DNA of 47,364 bases from SZUA-521 sp041738285. Its GTDB lineage: Bacteria > Pseudomonadota > Gammaproteobacteria > Pseudomonadales > Azotimanducaceae. The position numbers and the translations under genes were made by a program. The notes below the pieces were generated by a model. That model was not told the DNA's origin. It searched no databases and saw only the letters and a program-made list of their open reading frames with translations. Below, one piece after another: positions 1-7,477 of the stretch. The DNA lies in contig JBGSQB010000062.1 in the NCBI GenBank assembly GCA_041738285.1, positions 1 through 47,364 of the forward strand, in the 5' to 3' direction. Numbering within the stretch: position 1 is the stretch's first letter; each line of letters begins with the position of its first letter.

Positions 1-1
1 G

Positions 2-58
2 CTGTCGGAAGCCCGCCGCGCGCGAATGACGGCGCAGTTGGTGCGTGGCGCGCCGTAG
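2..58 (+). CDS. C-terminal tail of a gene entering from the left (partial)
   Basis: The first frame that stays open from the left edge ends at a TAG at 56-58 and encodes 18 residues rich in Arg and Ala (ending LVRGAP). It would be convergent with the NadR-like gene, whose stop lies 18 bases further on, and that tight convergent spacing is typical of this window. Nothing in so short a tail identifies a family, and chance openness in GC-rich DNA cannot be excluded. Confidence 0.25.
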   Translation: MSEARRARMTAQLVRGAP

Positions 59-76
59 GGCGTTGTAGGCTGTGGC

Positions 77-634
77 CTAGCTCAACTGCGCCCTGACGAC
101 GTCAATGGCCGTGGCCACGCGCGCCTCGGCCGTGCCTGATAGCTCGTGAAAGCGGACGCCAAGTCCGCGCAGCATAGCCAGATGTCGCTCATGCAGCGCC
201 ATGCGTTCGTGGGGATGCTCCCGCAGTGGATCGATCTGCCACGGAATGTCGGGTACTGGCACCAGGTAGTGGCGCCGCCGGGTTGTCGTGAGTGTCCGCA
301 TGACCAGCGCATCCAGGGCGGGCGAGCGCCGGCCGTACTTGACCTCTGCCCATTGTCGAATGACCAGGACGTCGGTGTCGACGATGACCAGCGGATGCAG
401 GCCGGTCATCGCCCGCTCGGCGCGTGCCTGACCTTCGGCAATATGCAGCAGGTCGGTCTCGCGGTAGCTCGATCGGTTGGCCAGATAGTGCCGCGCGTAC
501 TCTGCGACGCACGGCGCACCGACCGCGGCCGCGATCGCCTGGGCGAGGGTCGTCTTGCCGGCGCACTCGGCCCCCGAGAGAACGACGGTCAGGCCGAGCT
601 CGGTTGGTTCAGGCTCTGCCGCCATGACCACCAT
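77..634 (-). CDS. NadR-like AAA-family kinase (probable ribosylnicotinamide kinase)
   Basis: This 185-residue protein has a P-loop near its N-terminus (SGAECAGKTT, about residues 14-23), which is the Walker A form of the kinase domain of NadR. A later segment (VEYAR-like 'VAEYARHYL') and the 'VIVDTDVL' Walker-B-like strand fit the same family. Known members phosphorylate nicotinamide riboside to NMN in the cytoplasm. The start is set by overlap: ATG at 634 (alternative 625) lies inside the end of pnuC, so the two genes overlap by about 46 bases and are probably co-translated. The pairing supports the function, because PnuC brings in the riboside that this enzyme traps by phosphorylation. The NMN adenylyltransferase and HTH domains of full-length NadR are absent. 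A frame open further upstream only reads through pnuC. Confidence 0.82.
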   Translation of the reverse strand: MVVMAAEPEPTELGLTVVLSGAECAGKTTLAQAIAAAVGAPCVAEYARHYLANRSSYRETDLLHIAEGQARAERAMTGLHPLVIVDTDVLVIRQWAEVKYGRRSPALDALVMRTLTTTRRRHYLVPVPDIPWQIDPLREHPHERMALHERHLAMLRGLGVRFHELSGTAEARVATAIDVVRAQLS

Positions 635-1179
635 CCCATCACGGCCATCACCAGGTAAATCGCATACAGCACCGCATACAGATCGATACCCTTGACGACA
701 TAAATCACGGTCTTGACCACGTCGACCGCAAACCAGACGTACCAGTTCTCGAGGTACTTGCGGGCCGTCATCCACATGGCAATGAAACTGGCGACCGTGG
801 TGCTCGTGTCCCAGTAGGCGAGGTCTGCATCCGTGCGAGTGTCGAGCAACCAACCCACCACCACGGTGGTCAGACCGCCGAGGATCGCAAGTGCAAGCCC
901 GGCGCGCCAACCCATGCGGCTTACCGGGACAGATTTACCCTCGCCTACCGCGTCCGTGCCGCGCAGCCAGTAGTACCAGCCGTACGCGTTCATCGCGACG
1001 TAGTAGAGGTGTTCGGCGAAGTCGGCGTAAAGCCGCGCGCGCATGAAGATGACGAGCGAGACGCAGGCGTAGACGAGCCCGATCGGGAAGGTCCAAACAT
1101 TCTGCCGGATCAGCAGCCACACGCAGAGCAGCCCCGAGGCGAGCCCGACCACATCGAACCATGGCAGGGCAAACAGCAT
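589..1179 (-). CDS. pnuC: PnuC-type nicotinamide riboside transporter
   Basis: This is a 196-residue inner-membrane protein with about seven hydrophobic segments. It carries the PnuC signatures: an early 'LLIRQNVWTFPIG' segment, the 'MNAYGWYYW' aromatic cluster, and 'YWDTSTTVASFIAMWMTARKYLENW' matching the family's substrate-binding helices. PnuC transporters move nicotinamide riboside by facilitated diffusion and depend on a cytoplasmic kinase to trap it, which the overlapping downstream gene supplies. ATG at 1179 was chosen because the family normally begins directly with the first membrane helix. The frame is open further upstream, but those residues are low-complexity and look non-coding. 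The small gene at 1238-1426 lies 58 bases upstream on the same strand and may share its promoter. Confidence 0.9.
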   Translation of the reverse strand: MLFALPWFDVVGLASGLLCVWLLIRQNVWTFPIGLVYACVSLVIFMRARLYADFAEHLYYVAMNAYGWYYWLRGTDAVGEGKSVPVSRMGWRAGLALAILGGLTTVVVGWLLDTRTDADLAYWDTSTTVASFIAMWMTARKYLENWYVWFAVDVVKTVIYVVKGIDLYAVLYAIYLVMAVMGWWSWRQSLNQPSSA

Positions 1180-1237
1180 TTCGACCACGTCGACCCACTG
1201 AGCATGGAAAGGAGCAGAGCCTGCCGGGGCGGACGAT

Positions 1238-1426
1238 TCAGCGCAAGTCGCGCACCAGGACGGTATCCTCGCGCCGCCGCTCGCGCAGCGGTTCGACTGC
1301 GGTGTCCGATGTTTCGGTTTCGAAGCTGCGCCAGCACGCGTACTCGGCATTGAAGGGTACGAGTTCGCCGAAGGAGAACCCGTGCCGTTCGATCACGGCT
1401 TCGGAAAACGGTACGAACAGCTGCAT
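1238..1426 (-). CDS. Small protein of unknown function upstream of pnuC
   Basis: This 62-residue reading frame starts at ATG 1426. A good ribosome-binding site (AAGGTGGAG) ends six bases before it, which decides against the upstream GTG at 1438. The protein begins MQLFVPFSEAVIE, has a mixed hydrophobic N-terminal half and an Arg/Glu-rich C-terminal half, and contains one Cys and no signal or membrane segment. I do not recognise the family. It is the first gene of a minus-strand group with pnuC and the NadR-like kinase, so a role linked to NAD precursor uptake is possible but only by position. It may instead be a general conserved small protein. Confidence 0.6.
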   Translation of the reverse strand: MQLFVPFSEAVIERHGFSFGELVPFNAEYACWRSFETETSDTAVEPLRERRREDTVLVRDLR

Positions 1427-1593
1427 CTGGTGCTCCACCTTGCCAACACCTGCCGCTGATTACAGCTCCAACGCGCGCAGCAAGATCCGAGGAATGCTGA
1501 AGAGCCGGTGGAGGAACGATGCCACCACCGGAGCCGCAATACGGCTAAACTGGGTGCAGGTTCCCAGATCCGGTCGAAGAGAACTGGTTGATC

Positions 1594-2295
1594 ATGGTCA
1601 AACACATCGCAATCGTGGAAGACGACCCGGACCAACGCGCCAACTACCGGGACGCCATCACCAAGAAGGGCTATTCGGTCAAAGCCTACGGAAGCCGTCA
1701 GGACGCCCTCGACGGATTCGACACCGAGCTGCCTGATCTCGTGATTCTCGACATCATCCTGGGCGATGAGGTCGATGCGGGGTTCCAGCTTTGCCGCGAT
1801 CTCATTGTCCGCGCCCCGACATTGCCGGTGATCTTTCTCACCGAGCGCATCGGCGAGATCGACAAGATCTCGGGCCTTCGACTCGGTGCCTGGGATTACC
1901 TCCCCAAACCGATCTCCCTCGATTACCTGGCCGAGCGTATTTCATCGCTCCTGCGCATCAGTGAAGCGCGAGCGGCCGGCGGTTCCAACGACAGCGCCAG
2001 TGCCCGCCGCATCGGCGACCTGACCCTCGATCAGGACGCGCTGCTCGTTTCCTGGAAGGGTAACCGCATCGATCTGTCCGGAACGGAATTTCGCATGCTG
2101 GCAAAGCTCGTTCGCGTGCCTGGCCACGCGGTCAGCTACGAAACGCTGATGAACGCCACCATGCAGAGTCTGGTGACGAACAACACGATCAACACGCACA
2201 TGCGTAACATCCGCAAGAAATTCGAGAAGGTCGATCCAGATTTCGCCAATATCAAGAGTGAGTACGGCTTCGGGTATCGCTGGTCGGTTCAATGA
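1594..2295 (+). CDS. pdsR: Response regulator, proteobacterial dedicated sortase system type
   Basis: This 233-residue protein has an N-terminal receiver domain (acidic pair EDD at 9-11, phospho-acceptor Asp53 in VILDI, conserved Lys in YLPKP) and a C-terminal OmpR/PhoB winged helix with GYRW near the end. The run 'GDEVDAGFQLCRDL' directly after the phospho-acceptor strand, and 'INTHMRNIRKKF' in the recognition region, resemble the subfamily attached to dedicated proteobacterial sortases. That assignment is from memory of the family. ATG at 1594 is preferred over TTG at 1588, with a GAAGAGA motif upstream. Its last bases overlap the kinase start by four (ATGA), so the pair is translationally coupled. 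No sortase or sortase target gene is in this window. Confidence 0.82.
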   Translation: MVKHIAIVEDDPDQRANYRDAITKKGYSVKAYGSRQDALDGFDTELPDLVILDIILGDEVDAGFQLCRDLIVRAPTLPVIFLTERIGEIDKISGLRLGAWDYLPKPISLDYLAERISSLLRISEARAAGGSNDSASARRIGDLTLDQDALLVSWKGNRIDLSGTEFRMLAKLVRVPGHAVSYETLMNATMQSLVTNNTINTHMRNIRKKFEKVDPDFANIKSEYGFGYRWSVQ

Positions 2296-4517
2296 AACTG
2301 TTCAACCGCATCCGAGGTCCCCGGCTCGGAACCAAGTTGCTGCTGTGGGGCCTGGTATTGCTCATTGTGCCGTTCATCAGCTACCGTCAATTGCTGGGCA
2401 TGGAGCGCTTGCTGGTCCAGGGCCAGTCCCAGGCACAGCTCCTGACCGCTGAAGGGATCTCCACCCTCTTCAACGGCCGCGATGATCTCTTCAATGACCT
2501 GCCTGTGAGCATTCAGGACTACGAGTCTCTGTATGCGAGGCCGCTGCAGGCACCGGTACGAATCGACGGCAAGGTCGGCGACTGGGGTGAGATCAACGAA
2601 CGACTGCTGAAGTTCGGTACCGACGCCGACGGCAACATCATCGATGGCGGCTTCGATCTCGTGCTGGGTGAACGCGCCGGGCAACTTTATGCCTTCATGC
2701 GCATCCGTGATGACCTGCGGGTCTACCGCAACCCCGAGTACCTGCGCCTGGACACGTCGGATCACATGCGCCTGAGCTTCATCCGCGAGGATGGTGAGGA
2801 CGGTCGCATCGCCCTGGTCTTCTCGAGCCCTGGTGTGACCACCGCGTACCGCATGGAGCCCGAGTGGCGCTTTGCGCGCACCGGCACACCCGAGAATCGC
2901 GTTCAAGGGGCCGTGGAGGAAACCGACACGGGGCTGAACGTCGAGTTCCGTCTGCCACTCGACATGCTCGGATCGCGGCGCTTCTTCGGACTTGCTTATG
3001 CCGACGTGGACGATGCGCAGACCCGCGCGACCCGTGCGATCACGCAGACGCTGCCAAAGGCCGGCAAGGCGAGCTTCAACCTCGTGGTGCTGCGGTCACC
3101 GGAAGTCCTGAAGATCATCGAAGGTCTCGGCTATTCGGGTGCGCGTATTCTCGTCATCGACACCCAGAAGCGGGTGCGAGCAGAAACGGGTTCCGTGAAC
3201 CTCACCAAGCCCGCCGAAGCCGAGGACGGCGAGTGGTCGTTCGCGATGCGCGGCTGGTTCGATCTGTTTCGTCCGCTCTTGCATCGAATCGTGATGTGGC
3301 AATCACTGGATCAAATCACGACCATCGAGGACTACGGCGCGACTGCCGATGAAGCGATCCTCTCGTCGCTGCTCGGCGACCCCATCGCTCTCCGCCGGCG
3401 CCTCGCGGATGATCAGGAGATCATCATGGCCGCCCATCCCATTGTTTCCCGCGACACCGTGCTGGGTACAGTGGTCGTGGAGCAGAATATCGACGAAATC
3501 CTCGCCTTTCAGCGCGTCGCGCTCGAACAGGTCATCGTACTGTCGATTGCGAGCCTGCTGGTCGTGTTTCTGGTGCTGCTCGCGTTCGCCGGGCGCCTGG
3601 CGTGGCGTATTCGACATCTGAGAAAGGAAGCGAGCGCGGCCATCGACCAGCACGGTCGACTGCGCACCAGCGCGCTGCGCAGCGAAATGAATGCAGGCGA
3701 CGAGATTGGCGACCTCGCTCGCAGCGTATCCGGCATGTTGACAAAACTGCACCAGCACAACCAGTTTCTCGAGAACATGCCGCGCACGTTGCGTCACGAG
3801 ATCAACAACCCACTCAATACGCTGAGCACCTCGCTGGACAACCTAGCACACGAGAATCCCGACATCGTTCGCAGTAAGTACCTCGAGAGCGCGAAGCGCG
3901 GCGTGCTGCGCATTGGAGCAATCGTTCAGAATCTCGCGGACGCAGCGAACCTCGAGGAGTCGCTCGAGTCCGAGGAACTCGAGAACGTCGACATCGAGAA
4001 GCTGCTGCAGAGCTACGTCGCCAACTGCGCTGTCGTCCACAAGGGGATCGATTTCATCTACCGCGGCGCCAATCGAGCAGTGCTCGCGCGGGTCGCCGAC
4101 TACAGAATCGAGCAGCTGCTCGACAAGATCATCGACAACGCTATCGATTTTCATCGCGCCAACAGCCCAATCAAAGTGCAGCTGGATGTCTTCAAGGACT
4201 ACCTGCGCATCACCGTGGCCAACCGAGGGCCTACGCTACCTCCCGCGAGCGAGGCCACCCTGTTCGACTCGATGGTTTCGCACCGCGGTGCCGACGCGCA
4301 CAATCGCCTCCACTTTGGGCTGGGGTTGTACGTTGTACGTTTGATCGCCAACTACCACGGCGGGTCGGTACGCGCCATGAACCTCGCCGATGGTTCTGGC
4401 GTTGCGGTAATCGTGGAATTACCGCTCGCGACCTTCGATTCCAATTCTGCACGCGGGTCGGATACATCGCGAACGATCACATTGACGAACGGTCGCGCGA
4501 TTCAGGCGATCCGGTAG
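2292..4517 (+). CDS. pdsS: Membrane histidine kinase, dedicated sortase system type
   Basis: This is a 741-residue sensor kinase. A membrane helix near residues 14-30 is followed by a large periplasmic region (about 40-410) containing a DOMON/CBM9-like stretch ('PVRIDGKVGDWGEI'). A second helix lies at about 412-435, followed by a HAMP-like linker. The HisKA box has His502 in LRHEINNPLNTL, and the ATPase domain has N-box 'DNAIDF' and a glycine-rich 'FGLGLYVVR'. The order and the 'DGKVGDW' element match kinases partnered with PdsR. The N and G boxes are present but the usual D-G-G motif is degenerate (NRGPTLP). The 3' end overlaps the convergent hydrolase gene by 16 bases. The periplasmic ligand is unknown, possibly a carbohydrate by analogy with CBM9. 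Confidence 0.8.
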   Translation: MKLFNRIRGPRLGTKLLLWGLVLLIVPFISYRQLLGMERLLVQGQSQAQLLTAEGISTLFNGRDDLFNDLPVSIQDYESLYARPLQAPVRIDGKVGDWGEINERLLKFGTDADGNIIDGGFDLVLGERAGQLYAFMRIRDDLRVYRNPEYLRLDTSDHMRLSFIREDGEDGRIALVFSSPGVTTAYRMEPEWRFARTGTPENRVQGAVEETDTGLNVEFRLPLDMLGSRRFFGLAYADVDDAQTRATRAITQTLPKAGKASFNLVVLRSPEVLKIIEGLGYSGARILVIDTQKRVRAETGSVNLTKPAEAEDGEWSFAMRGWFDLFRPLLHRIVMWQSLDQITTIEDYGATADEAILSSLLGDPIALRRRLADDQEIIMAAHPIVSRDTVLGTVVVEQNIDEILAFQRVALEQVIVLSIASLLVVFLVLLAFAGRLAWRIRHLRKEASAAIDQHGRLRTSALRSEMNAGDEIGDLARSVSGMLTKLHQHNQFLENMPRTLRHEINNPLNTLSTSLDNLAHENPDIVRSKYLESAKRGVLRIGAIVQNLADAANLEESLESEELENVDIEKLLQSYVANCAVVHKGIDFIYRGANRAVLARVADYRIEQLLDKIIDNAIDFHRANSPIKVQLDVFKDYLRITVANRGPTLPPASEATLFDSMVSHRGADAHNRLHFGLGLYVVRLIANYHGGSVRAMNLADGSGVAVIVELPLATFDSNSARGSDTSRTITLTNGRAIQAIR

Positions 4518-5404
4518 ACGCCTTTCAGACCGATCTCGCCGTCCACGACGAGTTCCTTGCGTTGTACTAGATATACGATCGACGCCAGCACACTGCGCGC
4601 GGCCGCGCCATACATGAATTCCGGCAAATCGGTATACATCTGCGGCACCATCTTCTTGATGTCGTGAGTGCCGCTCTCGATGCAGGCAAGGATCTGCTGT
4701 TCTCGCTCGCGACGATGCGCGATGAACGCGCGCACATGTCCCTTGGTGTCGTCAACCGACGGACCGTGAGTCGGCCAGTATCGCTGATCGTCACGTTCAA
4801 GCAGCAGTTCGAGGCTCTCGAGGTACTTGCGCATGTCACCATCTGGCGGCGAGATGACGCTGGTCGACCAGGCCATCACATGATCGCCACTGAACAACGT
4901 CTTCTCTTCGCGCAACGCATAGCACATGTGATTCGAAGTGTGTCCGGGCGTATAGACGCATTCGACGCTCCAACCGTCGCCTTGAATGACGTCGCCGTGG
5001 CTGACACGGCGGTCGGGATCGAAGTCGTTGTCCGCCGCTTCTTCGATCTGGACGCCTTCCTCATCGACCCCTGAACCATGAGGACCAAATGCGAGCGTCG
5101 GTGCGTCCGTGAACTCACGCAGCAGACGACAACCCGGCGAGTGGTCGGTGTGGCAGTGGGTCACCAGCACGTGCGTGATGTGTTCCCCCTGGACCGCATC
5201 GACAATCGCACGAATGTGATTCGGATCCGCCGGACCGGGATCGACGACCGCAACGTTGCCCCTGCCGATAATGTAGGTGCCGGTCCCGTGCAGCGTGAAC
5301 GGGCTCGGATTATGGGCGATGACGCGCCGGATCAACGGTGACAGCTCCGTCACCGCACCGTATTCGAACTCGACCTCGCGTCGAAACGGGATCTTGACGC
5401 TCAT
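4502..5404 (-). CDS. Metallo-beta-lactamase-fold hydrolase, LACTB2-like
   Basis: This 300-residue protein carries the metal-binding motif THCHTDH in its first half, a GDH Asp/His ligand site ('FSGDHVMAW'), the 'TPGHTSNH' loop and 'WPTHGPSVDD'. A C-terminal winged-helix-like tail (about 235-300) matches the LACTB2-type subfamily, whose characterised members are ribonucleases or thioester hydrolases. There is no signal peptide, so it acts in the cytoplasm. It is last on the minus strand after the FHA/kinase cluster with a 103-base gap, so it could be the operon's final gene or have its own promoter. It is convergent and overlapping with pdsS. The substrate cannot be told from the sequence. Confidence 0.85.
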   Translation of the reverse strand: MSVKIPFRREVEFEYGAVTELSPLIRRVIAHNPSPFTLHGTGTYIIGRGNVAVVDPGPADPNHIRAIVDAVQGEHITHVLVTHCHTDHSPGCRLLREFTDAPTLAFGPHGSGVDEEGVQIEEAADNDFDPDRRVSHGDVIQGDGWSVECVYTPGHTSNHMCYALREEKTLFSGDHVMAWSTSVISPPDGDMRKYLESLELLLERDDQRYWPTHGPSVDDTKGHVRAFIAHRREREQQILACIESGTHDIKKMVPQMYTDLPEFMYGAAARSVLASIVYLVQRKELVVDGEIGLKGVYRIA

Positions 5405-5507
5405 TTCATCCCCAACTGCTCCGTCGTTGCTATGCCGCCGCGACGATACGCGGGGGTCGAAGAATAGGCGTCACGCCGCGCCATGGCAACGATGGGGCTC
5501 ACGTCGG

Positions 5508-6629
5508 TCAGGTCTGTACGAGGTACGCGATGACCGCGCCAATCACCGCCACGAGCGCGATCCACCAGATTCCAAGCTTTCGGTACTGCGGTGGCACACG
5601 CGGTTCGAGGTAGTCGGTGCGGACCCGCCCAAAGTGAATGACATCGCCCGGTTGCAGGCGCCGGGTATGGATTTCGGCGCCATTGACCCAGGTTCCGTTG
5701 GTCGAGATGAGGTTCACCAGATAGGTCCCATCTGGTTTCAGGTCGACTTCGGCGTGGTTCAGCGAGACGCTTGATTCGGCGATGACGAGATCCGCATCCG
5801 CCGCGCGACCGATGGTTTGCCGTCCGAACGTAAGGGGAAAGAGCTGATCCCGGATGGGACCACTACGGCCCCACAGGGTGGGACCGGTGACCGCGGGTGC
5901 CAATTGCGCAGACACGGGCTCATCCACCAGGTCGGCCGCAACAGCGCCAACTTCCACGGTAGCGCTGGCAGGTGCCGCAGAGGCTTCTACACCTGCAGGC
6001 AGCTGATCCGGCGCATCGCCAGGAGGCCTGATCGGCGTCAGATCGGGCGCATCGCCAATGAGCTGGTAGCGAATCTGATCGAAGGCGATCTCATCGCCGT
6101 GAAATAGACGACTCGCCCCACGCAGCCGCTCGCCATTGATGAACGTACCGTTCGAGGAACCCAGATCCTTGATCCAGACCCAGCGTCCGCTCGCGCGCAT
6201 CAACGCGTGTCGACGGGAGACATGGCCTTCGATGATCTTGATTGCCGCATCGTCGGCGCGACCGACGAGCAGCTCACGTCCAATCGGAATGCCCTGAGAG
6301 ACGCCGGGCTCGTGCAGCGCCCAACGGCAGGATCCGGGGGCACCTTCGATGATCACCCTGATCTCATTGCGGCCGATGGTGAATTCGTCGTCCGGCGCTA
6401 GACCGATGGTACCGTCCACCGCGACATCTCCGACGTGAACGGTCGCGCCTTCCAGCACCACCAGCCGGGGTCCGCGCATAGTCGTGTCGAGACGCACGTG
6501 GTAGTCACGCACGTCTTCGCCGGCGAGCACGATGTCATTGTCGAGGTGCCGACCGATTGTCGAGGTTCCATCGAGCCAGACGGGCTCGTGATCGTCGGGC
6601 AGTATGAGGCCGTAGCGCAGTTCACTCAT
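5508..6629 (-). CDS. Triple-FHA tail-anchored membrane protein
   Basis: This 373-residue protein has three FHA phosphothreonine-binding modules. The first (about 10-95) is degenerate (IGRHLDND, no NG pair). The second (about 115-190) is canonical, with VGRADDA, SRRH and SSNGTFING. The third (about 262-335) has IGRAADAD, a modified SLNH and STNGTWVNG. A Pro/Ala-rich linker joins modules two and three. A single hydrophobic helix near the C-terminus (about 350-370) would anchor it with the FHA domains in the cytoplasm. Its ATG overlaps the stop of the cyclase gene by four bases (ATGA). FHA domains read phosphothreonine marks, and the kinase two genes upstream is the natural writer. It probably acts as the operon's membrane scaffold; the partner proteins are unknown. 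Confidence 0.88.
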   Translation of the reverse strand: MSELRYGLILPDDHEPVWLDGTSTIGRHLDNDIVLAGEDVRDYHVRLDTTMRGPRLVVLEGATVHVGDVAVDGTIGLAPDDEFTIGRNEIRVIIEGAPGSCRWALHEPGVSQGIPIGRELLVGRADDAAIKIIEGHVSRRHALMRASGRWVWIKDLGSSNGTFINGERLRGASRLFHGDEIAFDQIRYQLIGDAPDLTPIRPPGDAPDQLPAGVEASAAPASATVEVGAVAADLVDEPVSAQLAPAVTGPTLWGRSGPIRDQLFPLTFGRQTIGRAADADLVIAESSVSLNHAEVDLKPDGTYLVNLISTNGTWVNGAEIHTRRLQPGDVIHFGRVRTDYLEPRVPPQYRKLGIWWIALVAVIGAVIAYLVQT

Positions 6630-7477
6630 TCGTAGCGGAAGCTGACGGCGGGCGCCACGTCGCCGGCGGCAAAGGTCAAGCGGCCAACGCCAGTCAACGG
6701 CAGTTCTTCACGGCGGATGAACACTGCGCGCGTCTGGTCAGCTGCATGTACGAAGCTGCCATTTGTGCTGTGATCCTTCAGCACAAATCGGCCGCGATGC
6801 CACTCCAGCGTCGCGTGGAAGCGGGAAACGCGCACGTCATCTATGATCAGGTCGCACGCCGGATCACGGCCGATGCGATAGCGCACGTCCTGGGTAACGA
6901 CCACGTCGCCGCTGCCGCAGTCCAGGCGTAACTGACCGCGGACTTTGACCGCCGTAATCGATATCGCCGTGTTGACGCGCGTGACGTCGTGCTCTTCCCA
7001 GTCGAATCGATAGAGCGACTGCTGCTCCCCTTCGCCTTTCAGGCGCAGGCGCTCGACGTTTCCGCAGCGCGAACGCGCCGAACCCTCCAACTGGGACACG
7101 ATCAGTTCCGTCAACAGGATCTCGCCTTCCCTCGCAAGCGATGTCACCCGAGCCGCGCGATTGACCGTGTCGCCGAACACGTCGTCGTCCCGCTCGAGCA
7201 CAACGCCGATGTGCGCGCCTGCACGCAGCTGCAGCGTCGAGGCGCGGAACATGTCGGCGAGCGCCGTCACGCCGAGAATCGGATCGGCAAATCGCAGCAG
7301 CAACGCATCGCCATTGCGCTTGACGATCTGCCCCTGGGACCGAGCGACGAAGGACTCACATCCACCAAGCGCAGCATCGATGAGTGCGTGCGCATGAGCG
7401 TCACCCATACGTTGGTAGAGACCGACGCTGTCGACGACGTCGACAAACGCGATCAGCGCTTGCATAGACGATGTCAT
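6626..7477 (-). CDS. Class III nucleotide cyclase fused to a C-terminal FHA domain
   Basis: The 283-residue protein begins with a class III cyclase homology domain. The first metal Asp lies in 'FVDVVDS', the second in 'KRNGDALLL', and the transition-state Asn/Arg pair in 'GDTVNRAARV', so the catalytic set looks complete. The C-terminal part (about residues 195-283) is an FHA domain with 'RIGRDPACD', 'VSRFH' and 'STNGSF'. It would make cAMP or cGMP in the cytoplasm and could be recruited or controlled by a phosphothreonine, for instance on the neighbouring kinase. ATG at 7477 overlaps the kinase stop by four bases, and its own stop overlaps the next gene by four bases. The frame stays open upstream only as read-through of the kinase gene. 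Substrate (ATP or GTP) is not decided. Confidence 0.87.
   Translation of the reverse strand: MTSSMQALIAFVDVVDSVGLYQRMGDAHAHALIDAALGGCESFVARSQGQIVKRNGDALLLRFADPILGVTALADMFRASTLQLRAGAHIGVVLERDDDVFGDTVNRAARVTSLAREGEILLTELIVSQLEGSARSRCGNVERLRLKGEGEQQSLYRFDWEEHDVTRVNTAISITAVKVRGQLRLDCGSGDVVVTQDVRYRIGRDPACDLIIDDVRVSRFHATLEWHRGRFVLKDHSTNGSFVHAADQTRAVFIRREELPLTGVGRLTFAAGDVAPAVSFRYE

Noticed and set aside
1161..1736. A 191-codon plus-strand frame running into the response regulator gene
   Set aside because: It overlaps pnuC and the small minus-strand gene and has low-complexity Arg/Ser sequence with no domain.
1594..4517. A full dedicated sortase operon
   Set aside because: I looked on both sides for a sortase (TLxTC active site) and its LPxTG-like target and found neither in the window; only the two-component pair is supported.
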